A stretch of DNA of 64,000 bases from Cellulophaga baltica (GTDB lineage Bacteria > Bacteroidota > Bacteroidia > Flavobacteriales > Flavobacteriaceae). The notes under the pieces were generated by a model that worked only from the letters and a program-made list of their open reading frames with translations, did not search any database and was not told where the DNA came from. The DNA is taken from contig NZ_JAHKQN010000013.1 in assembly GCF_018861125.1 (NCBI RefSeq), positions 159,160 through 223,159 of the forward strand, given 5' to 3'. Below are positions 33,718-43,300 of the stretch, in pieces; within the stretch, counting starts at the first letter, position 1; the number at the start of each line of letters is the position of its first letter. Both the position numbers and the translations under genes were made by a program.

Positions 33718-34479
33718 ATGAAAAAGAAACGCATCTTATTAAAAGTAGGTTCCAATACCTTAACAAAAGAAACGAATCATATTTCTCGTGGAAAAATAGA
33801 AGATATTGGTCGCCAAATAGAAAGTCTTAAAGATGAGTATGAATTTATCATCGTTAGTTCTGGTGCAATAGCAGCGGCAAAGCAATTTGTTAAATTAGAA
33901 CATAATGGTGAAGATATTAACATAAAACAGGCTTTAGCCTCAATAGGACAACCTCACTTGATGCGTATTTTTCAAGAAAATTTTAGAGAACTTGGTTTAT
34001 TTACATCACAATGTTTGTTATCCTATTCAGATTTTGAGAACCAAAAAGCTAAATCAAATATTAAAAACACCATTGATGTTCTGGTTGCAAATAATTTTAT
34101 TCCTATTATAAATGAGAACGATACTGTTGCTACGGACGAAATTAAATTTGGTGACAATGATAAATTAGCCGCACTTACGGCTTCTTTATTAAAAGTAGAT
34201 TTGCTGATAATTGCTACTAATACTGATGGTGTTTACACTAAAAAATCATTTGAAGTTGATATGCCTGAAACTATTGAAGAAGTAATTAACTTAAACGAAT
34301 TACTAAATGAGGTTGGCAACAGTAAATCAACACATGGAACAGGTGGTATGCAATCTAAGGTTGAAGCCGCAACAATTGCACATGCATCTAATATAGAAAC
34401 TTGGATTGTAAACGGATTAAGAGAAAATTTTATTACTGATGCTATAAACGGTAAAAGTAACTTTACAAAAATAAGATAG
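33718..34479 (+). CDS. proB: Glutamate 5-kinase without PUA domain
   Basis: About 253 residues, amino-acid-kinase fold only; many bacterial ProB are about 370 residues with a C-terminal PUA domain, absent here. Motifs: LLKVGSNTLTKE, IVSSGAIAAAK, NENDTVATDEIKFGDND, and HGTGGMQSKVEAA. First step of proline synthesis. The frame is open to a TTG at 33712, but the ATG at 33718 fits the conserved N-terminus and is preferred. Confidence 0.94.
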   Translation: MKKKRILLKVGSNTLTKETNHISRGKIEDIGRQIESLKDEYEFIIVSSGAIAAAKQFVKLEHNGEDINIKQALASIGQPHLMRIFQENFRELGLFTSQCLLSYSDFENQKAKSNIKNTIDVLVANNFIPIINENDTVATDEIKFGDNDKLAALTASLLKVDLLIIATNTDGVYTKKSFEVDMPETIEEVINLNELLNEVGNSKSTHGTGGMQSKVEAATIAHASNIETWIVNGLRENFITDAINGKSNFTKIR

Positions 34480-34516
34480 TAAAACAACTAGTTGCTTTAC
34501 TAGAAACAAATTACAA

Positions 34517-35458
34517 ATGAAACATTACACAAGCATACAAGATATAGATTCACTACCAAAATGGGTAGCTGATGCAAAAGAGTTAAAGGCAAATTCTAAA
34601 GCTTTTAAAAACTTAGGAGAGAACAAAACTATCTGTTTATTATTTTTTAACAACAGTCTTAGAACACGCTTAAGCACTCAAAAAGCAGCAATGAATTTAG
34701 GTCTTGAAGTTATGGTAATGAACTTTGGCAGTGAAGGTTGGGCTTTAGAATATGGAGACGGAACAGTTATGGATCAAGGTACTTCTGAGCACATTAAAGA
34801 AGCCGCTCAAGTGGTTTCTCAATTCTGTGATATAGTTGCTATTAGAGCTTTTGCTTCATTAACAGACAAAGAAAAAGACGAAGCAGAAGTTGTTTTAAAT
34901 GGTTTTAAAAAGCACACAACAATTCCTGTAGTAAATATGGAAAGTTCTGTTGGCCACCCATTACAAGCTTTAGCTGATGCAATTACTATTGCTGAAAATA
35001 ATACGAAAGACAAGCCGAAAATTGTACTTTCTTGGGCTCCACACCCAAAAGCATTACCACACGCTGTAGCCAATTCATTTACTGAAATGATGTTAAAGCA
35101 AAATGCAGATTTTATAATTACACACCCTGAAGGGTATGAGCTAGACCCTAACATTACAAAAGATGCTATGATTGAGCATGATCAAGAAAAAGCTTTAGAG
35201 AATGCTGATTTTGTTTACGTAAAAAACTGGAGTAATTATAAAAATTACGGTCAAGTACTGAACAATGACAAAAACTGGATGATGACTAAAGAAAAATTAG
35301 GCGCTGCTAAATTTATGCATTGTTTACCTGTTAGAAGAAACGTTGTGGTTGAAGATGCTGTTTTAGACAGCAATCAAAGTATTGTTATTGAACAAGCCAA
35401 CAACAGAACATATGCAGCACAAATCGTATTAAAAAAAATATTAGAAAATCTGTCTTAA
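34517..35458 (+). CDS. argF': N-succinylornithine/N-acetylornithine carbamoyltransferase
   Basis: 313 residues. Carbamoyl-phosphate motif SLRTRLSTQKAAMNLG in place of the ornithine carbamoyltransferase STRT form, WALEYGDGTVMDQGTSEHIKE, HPLQALADA, and HCLPVRRNVVVED. The HCLP-V-RR ending marks the acyl-ornithine branch. Residue 90, Pro in the B. fragilis succinylornithine enzyme and Glu in Xanthomonas acetylornithine enzymes, is Ser here, which favours N-succinylornithine. Product is acyl-citrulline, so ArgE must act after this step. Confidence 0.9.
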   Translation: MKHYTSIQDIDSLPKWVADAKELKANSKAFKNLGENKTICLLFFNNSLRTRLSTQKAAMNLGLEVMVMNFGSEGWALEYGDGTVMDQGTSEHIKEAAQVVSQFCDIVAIRAFASLTDKEKDEAEVVLNGFKKHTTIPVVNMESSVGHPLQALADAITIAENNTKDKPKIVLSWAPHPKALPHAVANSFTEMMLKQNADFIITHPEGYELDPNITKDAMIEHDQEKALENADFVYVKNWSNYKNYGQVLNNDKNWMMTKEKLGAAKFMHCLPVRRNVVVEDAVLDSNQSIVIEQANNRTYAAQIVLKKILENLS

Positions 35459-35485
35459 ACAAAAAGGCAGATTAAAATAATTCTT

Positions 35486-36268
35486 ATGGATAAGAAAAAA
35501 TTATCAGTAGTTAAAATTGGCGGCAATGTAATTGAAAACACTACTGAATTAGATAAATTCTTAACGCTATTTTCCAAAATTGAAGGTCCTAAAATATTAG
35601 TGCATGGTGGCGGAAAATTAGCTACACAATTAGCAAGTAAATTAGGCATTGCATCTAAATTAGTAAATGGCCGCCGTATTACTGATGCTGATAGTATTGA
35701 CATAATCACAATGGTTTACGGTGGGTTAACCAACAAGAAGATTGTAGGTAAATTACAAGCCAATAATTGTAACGCTATAGGTTTAAGTGGAGCAGATGGC
35801 GATGCTATTCAAGCTCACAAAAGACCTGTAAAAAATATCGATTATGGTTTTGTAGGTGATATTGATGGTGTAAACACCAATTTAATAACTACGTTATTAA
35901 ATGCAGACTTAACACCTGTTTTTTGTGCACTTTCACATGATGGTAACGGACAAATTTTAAATACCAATGCCGATACAATAGCTTCAGAAATAGCTATAGG
36001 CATGAGTAAAAATTTTGACACCACCTTATATTATTGCTTTGAAAAAAAAGGTGTTTTATTAGATATTAAAAATGAAGAATCTGTAGTAAAACATATCAAT
36101 TCAAATAAATACCAAGAATTACTAGATCAAAAAATTATTGCAGATGGTATGCTTCCTAAATTAGAGAATTGCTATCATGCTTTACATCATAAAGTAACTA
36201 AAGTTTGTTTAGGTGATATCGAAATGATAAAAACTGATGCTACTTTATTTACAACAATTACAATATAA
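35486..36268 (+). CDS. argB: N-acylglutamate kinase
   Basis: 260-residue amino-acid-kinase-fold enzyme. VVKIGGNVIEN at the N-terminus, ILVHGGGKLATQLASKLG (substrate Gly-loop), GLSGADGDAIQAHK, and ILNTNADTIASEIA. Phosphorylates N-acyl-glutamate for ArgC. Starts 27 bases after argF'. Confidence 0.93.
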   Translation: MDKKKLSVVKIGGNVIENTTELDKFLTLFSKIEGPKILVHGGGKLATQLASKLGIASKLVNGRRITDADSIDIITMVYGGLTNKKIVGKLQANNCNAIGLSGADGDAIQAHKRPVKNIDYGFVGDIDGVNTNLITTLLNADLTPVFCALSHDGNGQILNTNADTIASEIAIGMSKNFDTTLYYCFEKKGVLLDIKNEESVVKHINSNKYQELLDQKIIADGMLPKLENCYHALHHKVTKVCLGDIEMIKTDATLFTTITI

Positions 36269-36270
36269 TT

Positions 36271-37341
36271 ATGAATCAAAAACAACTTACAGAAAAAGCT
36301 ATTGCGCTATTAAAACAGTTGATTAGTATTCAATCATTCTCAAAAGAAGAGGATAAAACTGCTGAAGCAATTCAAGATTGGTTCAACTTTTTTGAAATTC
36401 CGTTTACGAGAGATAATAATAATGTGTATGCTAAAAACAAGCATTGGGATGATACAAAACCAACGCTTTTGTTAAACTCTCACCACGATACAGTAAAACC
36501 TAATCAAGCATACACAAAAGATCCTTTTTTACCTCATATTGAAGATGGTAAATTATACGGTTTAGGAAGTAATGATGCAGGTGGCTGTTTGGTTTCATTG
36601 CTCGCGACCTTTTCTTATTTTTATATCGCAGAAGATTTAAACCACAACATATTAATGGTTGCTTCCGCAGAAGAAGAAAATGCAGGAGTTAATAGTTTAA
36701 GAGGTTTGCTTCCTTCATTACCACATATTGATGTTGCTATTGTTGGTGAACCTACACTAATGAATTTAGCTATTGCAGAAAAAGGTTTGGTGGTATTTGA
36801 TGCTGTTGTAAAAGGGACTCCTTCACATGCAGCTCATCCAAATAACGACAATTCAATTTACAATACAATAGAAGTACTTGATTGGTTTAAAAATTATAAA
36901 TTTGAGAAGTCATCCGAAGCTTTAGGCGATGTAAAACTTACGGTAACGCAAATAAATGCAGGAACACAACATAATGTAGTTCCTTCACAAGTAGATTTAG
37001 TCATTGATGTTCGTGTTAATGACAGCTACTCTAATTTAGAAATAGCCAATTTGCTAAAAGCTAAAGCGCCTTGTGAAATTAAAGAACGCGGATTAAAACT
37101 TAATTCATCAAAAATTGATAAAGATCATCCGTTAGTACAATCAGGCATAGCACTAGGAAGAGAAACTTACGGCTCTCCTACCCTGTCTGATCAAGCAGCA
37201 CTTACGTGTCAGTCTTTAAAATTAGGACCTGGTGATAGTACAAGATCGCATTCTGCTGATGAGTTTATTTACGTAAACGAAATTGAAGAGGGTATCGATT
37301 TATACATTAAAATATTAAACGGATTTATTAAACAGAATTAA
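36271..37341 (+). CDS. argE: M20-family deacylase, N-acyl-citrulline/ornithine hydrolase
   Basis: 356 residues. Zinc ligands and catalytic residues of M20 enzymes: LNSHHDTVKP, GLGSNDAGGCLVSLLA, ASAEEENAG (general base Glu pair), VGEPT, and C-terminal RSHSADEF. Releases citrulline from acyl-citrulline in this branch of the pathway, by inference from the carbamoyltransferase type. 2-base gap to argB. Confidence 0.92.
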   Translation: MNQKQLTEKAIALLKQLISIQSFSKEEDKTAEAIQDWFNFFEIPFTRDNNNVYAKNKHWDDTKPTLLLNSHHDTVKPNQAYTKDPFLPHIEDGKLYGLGSNDAGGCLVSLLATFSYFYIAEDLNHNILMVASAEEENAGVNSLRGLLPSLPHIDVAIVGEPTLMNLAIAEKGLVVFDAVVKGTPSHAAHPNNDNSIYNTIEVLDWFKNYKFEKSSEALGDVKLTVTQINAGTQHNVVPSQVDLVIDVRVNDSYSNLEIANLLKAKAPCEIKERGLKLNSSKIDKDHPLVQSGIALGRETYGSPTLSDQAALTCQSLKLGPGDSTRSHSADEFIYVNEIEEGIDLYIKILNGFIKQN

Positions 37342-37381
37342 GTACTAAATACTTAATACAAACTACTTAATAATTAGGATT

Positions 37382-38662
37382 ATGAAACTTTGGGATAAAG
37401 GATTTAGTACTGATAAAAAAATAGACCATTTTACGGTTGGTAACGATAGAGAATTAGATTTACAATTAGCTAAATATGACGTAATAGCATCAAAAGCACA
37501 TGCTAAAATGTTAGGTGAAATTGGCTTATTAACTGCAGAAGAAACTGAAAACTTAGTAAAAGAGCTTGATAATATTGGTGCTACTATAGAAAATGGAACT
37601 TTTACTATTGAAGATTCATTTGAGGATATGCACTCTAAAATTGAGTTTCTTTTAATTGAAAAACTAGGAGATACTGGTAAAAAAATACACACTGCACGTT
37701 CAAGAAACGATCAAGTTTTGGTTGCCATGCATTTGTATTTAAAAAATGAATTGACTGAAATCAAATCAGAAACTAAAGTTCTTTTTGATCTTTTATTAAA
37801 CCTTGCTGATAAATATAAATCGGTTTTAATACCTGGTTATACACATTTACAAATTGCAATGCCATCATCATTTGGTTTGTGGTTTTCTGCATATGCAGAG
37901 AGTTTAATTGATGATCTATATTTTATTGATGCTGCCTACAAAGTTGCTGATCAAAACCCATTAGGTAGTGCTGCTGGTTACGGAAGCTCTTTTCCTATTG
38001 ACCGTATTTTCACCACTAAAGAAATGGGGTTTGCTAGTTTAAAATATAATGTTGTTGCCGCTCAAATGGGCCGTGGTAAAGTTGAAAAAGCTACTGCTTT
38101 TGGTATCAGTAGCGTTGCCGCTACCCTATCAAAAATGGGAATGGATATTTGTTTGTATATGAGTCAGAATTTTAATTTCATCTCTTTCCCTGATGAATTA
38201 ACAACTGGTTCTAGTATTATGCCACACAAGAAAAACCCTGATGTTTTTGAACTTATTAGAGGTAAATGTAACCGTTTGCAAGCAGTACCTACACAGTTAA
38301 CTATGATTTTGAATAATTTACCAAGTGGATACCACAGAGACTTACAATTGGTGAAAGAAGTGATAGTACCTGCCATACAAGATTTGAGAGCTTGTATTGA
38401 GATTTTGACTTTTAGCTTAAAAGAAGTCAGAGTTAATGAAAACATCCTTGGGGATACTAAATATGATTATTTATTTAGTGTTGATACATTAAACGAATTG
38501 GTACTTAGCGGTATTCCGTTTAGAGATGCATACAAGAAAATGGGTAAAGAAATTAACGAAGGTACATTTTCACCAAAAAGAGATATTAAACACACACACG
38601 AAGGTAGTTTGGGTAACTTATGCTTAAATGATATTCGCGAGAAAATGAAAAAAATATTTTAA
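37382..38662 (+). CDS. argH: Argininosuccinate lyase
   Basis: 426 residues. N-terminal MKLWDKGFSTDKKIDHFTVG, HTARSRNDQV (substrate), GYTHLQIAMPSSFG, and the fumarase-superfamily signature GSSIMPHKKNPDVFELIRG with catalytic Ser in the loop. Cleaves argininosuccinate to arginine and fumarate, the final step. Confidence 0.97.
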   Translation: MKLWDKGFSTDKKIDHFTVGNDRELDLQLAKYDVIASKAHAKMLGEIGLLTAEETENLVKELDNIGATIENGTFTIEDSFEDMHSKIEFLLIEKLGDTGKKIHTARSRNDQVLVAMHLYLKNELTEIKSETKVLFDLLLNLADKYKSVLIPGYTHLQIAMPSSFGLWFSAYAESLIDDLYFIDAAYKVADQNPLGSAAGYGSSFPIDRIFTTKEMGFASLKYNVVAAQMGRGKVEKATAFGISSVAATLSKMGMDICLYMSQNFNFISFPDELTTGSSIMPHKKNPDVFELIRGKCNRLQAVPTQLTMILNNLPSGYHRDLQLVKEVIVPAIQDLRACIEILTFSLKEVRVNENILGDTKYDYLFSVDTLNELVLSGIPFRDAYKKMGKEINEGTFSPKRDIKHTHEGSLGNLCLNDIREKMKKIF

Positions 38663-38694
38663 TTTCATCATTATAACCCTTTTAAAAAACATAA

Positions 38695-40290
38695 ATGAAA
38701 TTGACATTATCTAGTCTTAAAAAAAGTATCAGTATTGTTTTATTCCTAATAAGTGTTCCTAGTGTTTTTGCTCAAGACACCTATCAAAAAAATGAAAATA
38801 TTGATATTCAAGACTATATTTTTAGTCTTACTCTTAATGATGAGAACAATCAAATTAAAGGTGAGGCAATAATTAATGTGTTGTTTAAAAATATTGAAGG
38901 TTCTTTTGATTTAGACCTAATTGGAAAGTCAGAAACCTTTGGTATGGAAGTCACCAATGTTTTTGAAGGTGATACACCTGTAAATTTTATTCATAAGAAT
39001 AATAAAATTAGTATTACACCAACTGAAGCTACAAAAGGGTTAAAAACTTTTAAGATCATTTATAACGGAATACCTGAAAGAGGTTTAGTAATTTCAACTA
39101 CTAAGTTTGGGGAGCGTTCTTTTTTTGGAGATAACTGGCCTAATTTAGCGAGACATTGGTTGCCATCTGTTGATCACCCATATGACAAAGCTACGATTGA
39201 GTTTAGAGTTACTGCACCTGAATATTATGATGTAGTTGCCACAGGAAAAAAGATTGAAGAGAGCAGTTTAGATAATGGTTTTAAACTTACTACTTACAAA
39301 GAACCTTCACCTGTTGCAATGAAAGTTGTCACTATTGGTGTTACTAAATTTGCCAGTAAATTATTAGACATAATTCATAATATTCCTGTGACTGCTTGGG
39401 TATATCCTGAAAACAGACTTGATGGCTTTTCTGATTACAAAGTAGCATCAAATGTACTCGAATATTTTATTGACAATATTGGTCCTTATTCTTATGCTAA
39501 ATTAGCTAACATGCAAGCTAAAACACAATGGGGCGGACTAGAAAATGCTGGAACTATTTCTTATTTTGAAAATTCAGTGAATGGTAAAAATAATGTTGAA
39601 GATTTAATAGCTCATGAAATTGCACACCAATGGTTTGGTAATTCTGCAACAGAAAAAACTTGGAATCACGTTTGGCTGAGTGAAAGTTTTGCCACCTATT
39701 TTTCAATCTTATATTTAGAACATGCCCACGGTGATAAAGCGCGAAAAAAAGAGTTAGCTATTGACCGAAAAGAAGTAATCGAGTACTACAAAAAAAATCC
39801 GGCACCAATTGTAGATCTTACAATAACAGACCCAATGAAAGTGTTGAGTGTAAACAGTTACCAAAAAGGGGGTTGGGTACTAAATATGTTACGTCATAAA
39901 TTGGGAGATGAAGTATTTTGGAAAGGGATACGAGACTATTATAAAACTTACCGAAATTCAAATGTTTTAACTGATGATTTTATTAAATGTATGGAAAAAG
40001 CATCTGGTGAAAACTTAGAAGCATTTTTTAAACAATGGTTATTTATTAAAGGACACCCAAAGTTAAAACATGAATGGAATTACAAAAAGAAAAAGCTTCA
40101 AATAACTATTAATCAATTACAAACGCATCATGTTTACAATTTCCCATTAGAAATTGGAATTGTACAAGGTGATAAAATAAAAATTGAAACTATAGAAGTA
40201 GATAAACAATCTGAAACTTTTGAGATTAATTTAAAATCAAAACCAGATTCAATGATCTTAGACCCAAATTATTGGCTGTTGTTTGAGTAA
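38695..40290 (+). CDS. M1-family zinc aminopeptidase, secreted
   Basis: 531 residues with a signal peptide (to about VFAQ, residue 27). Zinc site HEIAH at 307-311 with Glu330 in SESFATY, the HExxH-x18-E arrangement of M1 peptidases; WGGLENAGTIS corresponds to the family GAMEN motif. Shorter than full M1 enzymes, so it probably lacks the large C-terminal domain. It follows argH by 32 bases and may be co-transcribed; a peptidase releasing amino acids fits this regulation, but that is inference. Confidence 0.9.
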   Translation: MKLTLSSLKKSISIVLFLISVPSVFAQDTYQKNENIDIQDYIFSLTLNDENNQIKGEAIINVLFKNIEGSFDLDLIGKSETFGMEVTNVFEGDTPVNFIHKNNKISITPTEATKGLKTFKIIYNGIPERGLVISTTKFGERSFFGDNWPNLARHWLPSVDHPYDKATIEFRVTAPEYYDVVATGKKIEESSLDNGFKLTTYKEPSPVAMKVVTIGVTKFASKLLDIIHNIPVTAWVYPENRLDGFSDYKVASNVLEYFIDNIGPYSYAKLANMQAKTQWGGLENAGTISYFENSVNGKNNVEDLIAHEIAHQWFGNSATEKTWNHVWLSESFATYFSILYLEHAHGDKARKKELAIDRKEVIEYYKKNPAPIVDLTITDPMKVLSVNSYQKGGWVLNMLRHKLGDEVFWKGIRDYYKTYRNSNVLTDDFIKCMEKASGENLEAFFKQWLFIKGHPKLKHEWNYKKKKLQITINQLQTHHVYNFPLEIGIVQGDKIKIETIEVDKQSETFEINLKSKPDSMILDPNYWLLFE

Positions 40291-40311
40291 TTCAAATCTA
40301 TTTTTAAACAC

Positions 40312-41376
40312 TTAACAAGCCCATTTTTTTAGGGTCTGGTGTATAAATTTCATTTTTTCAATTACGGGTTCTGAAATTACGAATGGGTAAACATCAGCTA
40401 TGCCCATAGATCTATTCATACTGTTAATTGCAGAATATAGAGGAATACAAGAATCTACAATCTTATCAAAATTATTGTTTTGGTAAGGATCAAACAATGC
40501 TTCCATTTGAATAGGATTTTCATTATCAATTCTCGTATCTACAGTTAAACCGAAGTAATAAGCGGTTTCCAAGGTATCCATTAAATGTAAATAATGCGCC
40601 CAGGTTTCGGCCCAATCTTCCCAAGAATGTGATGAAGCATATTCACTGATAAAACTGTTTTGCCAATTCTGCACAGGACCTTGCTTATAGTGTTTATCCA
40701 AGGCATCAGCATAAGAAACTCTTTCATCTCCAAAATAAGTTCTATACTGTTCTAATACTTGATTATTATCTCTAATTAAACGTTCCCAATAATAATGACC
40801 AACTTCATGCCTAAAATGCCCAATTAAGGTTCTATATTTCTCATCTAGATCCTTTTTCATTTTTTCAAGCAATACAGAATCTGCCTCAGAAAGTAAAATG
40901 GTTATTACACCATTTGCATGGCCAGTCATCAAGTTTTTATTCTCACCTGTAGCTTCTTGCTTCGATAAAAAATTAAAACTGAGTCCTGATTCTTTATCAA
41001 CTATCTTACTTTGTATGGGTAATTTTAATTGTAGTAATTGAAAAATTAAGCGATGTTTTGCAACCTCTAATTTTTTCCACTTCTCTTTATTCTGGTTCGT
41101 TTGTAGGTTTGGGATAATAGTATTTAAACTACATGCTTTGCAAAGTTTGGAGCCATTAGCTTCAACCAACCAATTGCAAACACCATGCTTATAGTTTTCA
41201 CAATAACGATAAACAGAATTATTCTGGTTAGGCAATACCCATTCCGTTAATTTTGAGTCTAACGAAATGAGCGCCATTTCTTTTTCAAGAAAGCCTAATT
41301 TACAACCGCATTTACGACAAAAATTATTTTCGAAGAAAACAATATTATTGCAATTATTACATTGAAAAAGTTTCAT
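40312..41376 (-). CDS. Putative zinc-binding metallopeptidase with N-terminal zinc ribbon
   Basis: 354 residues. Two N-terminal zinc-ribbon Cys pairs (CNNC, CRKCGC; then CENYKHGVCNW and CKACS), and a gluzincin-like HEVGHYYWE motif at about 205-213 followed by SWEDWAETWAHYLH. The pattern matches the 'putative zinc-binding peptidase' family (Pfam Peptidase_Mx type). No signal peptide, so cytosolic. Substrate unknown. Convergent with the M1 peptidase gene, 21-base gap. Confidence 0.83.
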   Translation of the reverse strand: MKLFQCNNCNNIVFFENNFCRKCGCKLGFLEKEMALISLDSKLTEWVLPNQNNSVYRYCENYKHGVCNWLVEANGSKLCKACSLNTIIPNLQTNQNKEKWKKLEVAKHRLIFQLLQLKLPIQSKIVDKESGLSFNFLSKQEATGENKNLMTGHANGVITILLSEADSVLLEKMKKDLDEKYRTLIGHFRHEVGHYYWERLIRDNNQVLEQYRTYFGDERVSYADALDKHYKQGPVQNWQNSFISEYASSHSWEDWAETWAHYLHLMDTLETAYYFGLTVDTRIDNENPIQMEALFDPYQNNNFDKIVDSCIPLYSAINSMNRSMGIADVYPFVISEPVIEKMKFIHQTLKKWAC

Positions 41377-41407
41377 CCATGCACAGTTAAGTAAATTGAC
41401 TAAAATA

Positions 41408-42250
41408 TTATTTTATCATACCTAAATTTATAACCTCTTGCTCAGTAAGTGGTCTCCAGTGTCCTCTTGGTAAATCTTTTTTGGTAATTCCTGCATAGAC
41501 AACTAAATCTAATTTCACAAGCTCATAGTCTAACTCTTCAAAAAGACGACGTACAATATTATTTCTAGTACTGTATATTTCAATACCTACTTGATTTTTT
41601 GGGGCATTATCAATATAGCTAATATCTTGAACACGAACTATCTTTTCTTCTACCATCAAACCATCTTGAACTCTTTTAAGATCTGCACTTTTAAAAGGTT
41701 TTGTAAGCTCAACGTGATAAATTTTACGTAAACCGTTTTTTGGGCTATTTAATCGTGTAGATAACTCTCCATCGTTTGTAAAAAGCATTAAACCCATTGA
41801 AGATTTATCCATTTTACCAACTGGTAAAAGTTTAGCTCTTGTAGCATTTGATATTAAACCCATTGCGCTTCGGTTACCTCTACCATCTTTTGATACGGTA
41901 ACAAAATCTTTAGGTTTATTAAGTATAATATATTCTTTTTTAATTGGGTTTAATAAACGACCGTCAAATTTAACCTCGTCAGTTAAATTAACTTTGTATC
42001 CCATTTCAGTAACAGCTTTTCCGTTTACAGTAACACTACCTGCTGCAATAAAAATATCTGCTTCTCTACGTGAACAAACTCCAGAGTTTGCTACATAACG
42101 ATTTAATCGTAAAATATTAGGGTTAGAAGGTTTCTTTGGAGCGACGTTTTTCTTTACTGGAGAATTACCTCTAGCATAACTTTTCTTTCTAAATGTTCCT
42201 CCCTGTCTCCCTGAAGCCTTATTATCATTGTTGGAATCTGACCTACTCAT
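41408..42250 (-). CDS. RluB/RsuA-family rRNA pseudouridine synthase
   Basis: 280 residues. A basic, low-complexity N-terminal extension (about 1-45, rich in Ser, Lys, Pro) precedes an S4 RNA-binding domain (LNRYVANSGVCSRREADIFI) and the catalytic domain with Asp in LLPVGKMDKSSMGLMLFTND. Late motif STRNNIVRRLFEELDYEL is typical. Modifies rRNA, likely 23S. A minus-strand -7 box lies 17-24 bases upstream. Confidence 0.92.
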   Translation of the reverse strand: MSRSDSNNDNKASGRQGGTFRKKSYARGNSPVKKNVAPKKPSNPNILRLNRYVANSGVCSRREADIFIAAGSVTVNGKAVTEMGYKVNLTDEVKFDGRLLNPIKKEYIILNKPKDFVTVSKDGRGNRSAMGLISNATRAKLLPVGKMDKSSMGLMLFTNDGELSTRLNSPKNGLRKIYHVELTKPFKSADLKRVQDGLMVEEKIVRVQDISYIDNAPKNQVGIEIYSTRNNIVRRLFEELDYELVKLDLVVYAGITKKDLPRGHWRPLTEQEVINLGMIK

Positions 42251-42266
42251 AAAAAAATAATTTGCA

Positions 42267-42274
42267 CAAAGGTA
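42267..42274 (-). promoter_or_regulatory. -7 box (TACCTTTG, minus strand) for the pseudouridine synthase gene
   Basis: Minus-strand TACCTTTG matches TAnnTTTG; a TTG lies 23 bases farther upstream, slightly more than the usual 19-21. It sits 17 bases before the ATG at 42250. Confidence 0.6.
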
Positions 42275-42349
42275 GTAAAGGATTTTGGATGTATAACCAA
42301 ACTAAGTGTTGATTTAAGTATCTAATTTATAAAAGCTTAAATTCAATTG

Positions 42350-43300
42350 TTAATCATTGAATTCAACAGTTGATTGTCGTTCTCTATTAACGGTTAACTT
42401 TGTAACATCTGGTCTTGAGTAATGACCCACTGGATCAAAATTTTGTCGTTCTTCATAAACAAGATTAAAATCTAACGTATGATAAATTAAACCTTCTGCA
42501 TATAAAACTGGTTCTACCAACCATTCACCATCTGGCCCAGCTATACAAGAGCCTCCATTACCTAAAACCTCTGGAGATTTTTCTAATATTTTATCAAGAT
42601 GAGGTGTTCCTTCAGGAAAATCTTTCTTACTCATTAATGAAGAAACAGAAATCACATAGCTACGTGACTCTCTAGCTATAAAACGTGTAATATCTTTTGT
42701 GTTATTTTCATTTCCGGGCCATACTGCAATGTGTAAATTTTCACCCAAACCATATAAAGCTGTTCTAGGTAAAGGCATCCAATTTTCCCAGCAATTTAAC
42801 CCTCCGACAGTAAATTCTTTAAGCGGATGAACTTTTAAACCATTGCCATCACCAGGTGCCCAGGTCAAACGTTCATCATAAGTTGGTTGTAATTTCCTAT
42901 GTACAGATTTTATTTCTCCTAACTCATTAATATAGACTAAAGAACAATAAATACTATGACCTCCTCTGTCTTTAGCTCGTTCCATAATACCTAAATATAT
43001 AGCAATATTATGTTTTTTTGCTAAAGCGCAAACACTATCTAGTTCACCTGCTTCAACTTGAATTGAGTTACGAACATAATGCGCATGAATTTCTTTATTA
43101 ACTTTAAGATCCCAAGCAGCTCCATTAGTTAGTGCTAACCAAAAAGGATAACCTGGCAAAAGTGCTTCTCCAAAAACAATTAATTCTGCTTTCTCACTTG
43201 CCGCGTTTTCAATTGAAGTTTTAATTTTAACTAAGGTTGCCCCTTTATTTAACCATACAGGTGAAATTTGAGCCAGTGCTACTTTTAATAAATTATCCAT
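42350..43300 (-). CDS. Nitrilase-branch carbon-nitrogen hydrolase
   Basis: 316 residues with the full catalytic triad: Glu45 (VFGEALLPGYPFW), Lys136 (HRKLQPTYDERLTW) and Cys170 (GGLNCWENWMPL). The CWENxMP form of the Cys loop marks the true nitrilase/cyanide-hydratase branch and not amidases. Converts a nitrile to carboxylate and ammonia; substrate unknown. Abuts the UbiA gene stop (start of this gene at 43300, UbiA ends at 43301), which places it at the end of the mevalonate operon for no obvious metabolic reason. Confidence 0.9.
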   Translation of the reverse strand: MDNLLKVALAQISPVWLNKGATLVKIKTSIENAASEKAELIVFGEALLPGYPFWLALTNGAAWDLKVNKEIHAHYVRNSIQVEAGELDSVCALAKKHNIAIYLGIMERAKDRGGHSIYCSLVYINELGEIKSVHRKLQPTYDERLTWAPGDGNGLKVHPLKEFTVGGLNCWENWMPLPRTALYGLGENLHIAVWPGNENNTKDITRFIARESRSYVISVSSLMSKKDFPEGTPHLDKILEKSPEVLGNGGSCIAGPDGEWLVEPVLYAEGLIYHTLDFNLVYEERQNFDPVGHYSRPDVTKLTVNRERQSTVEFND

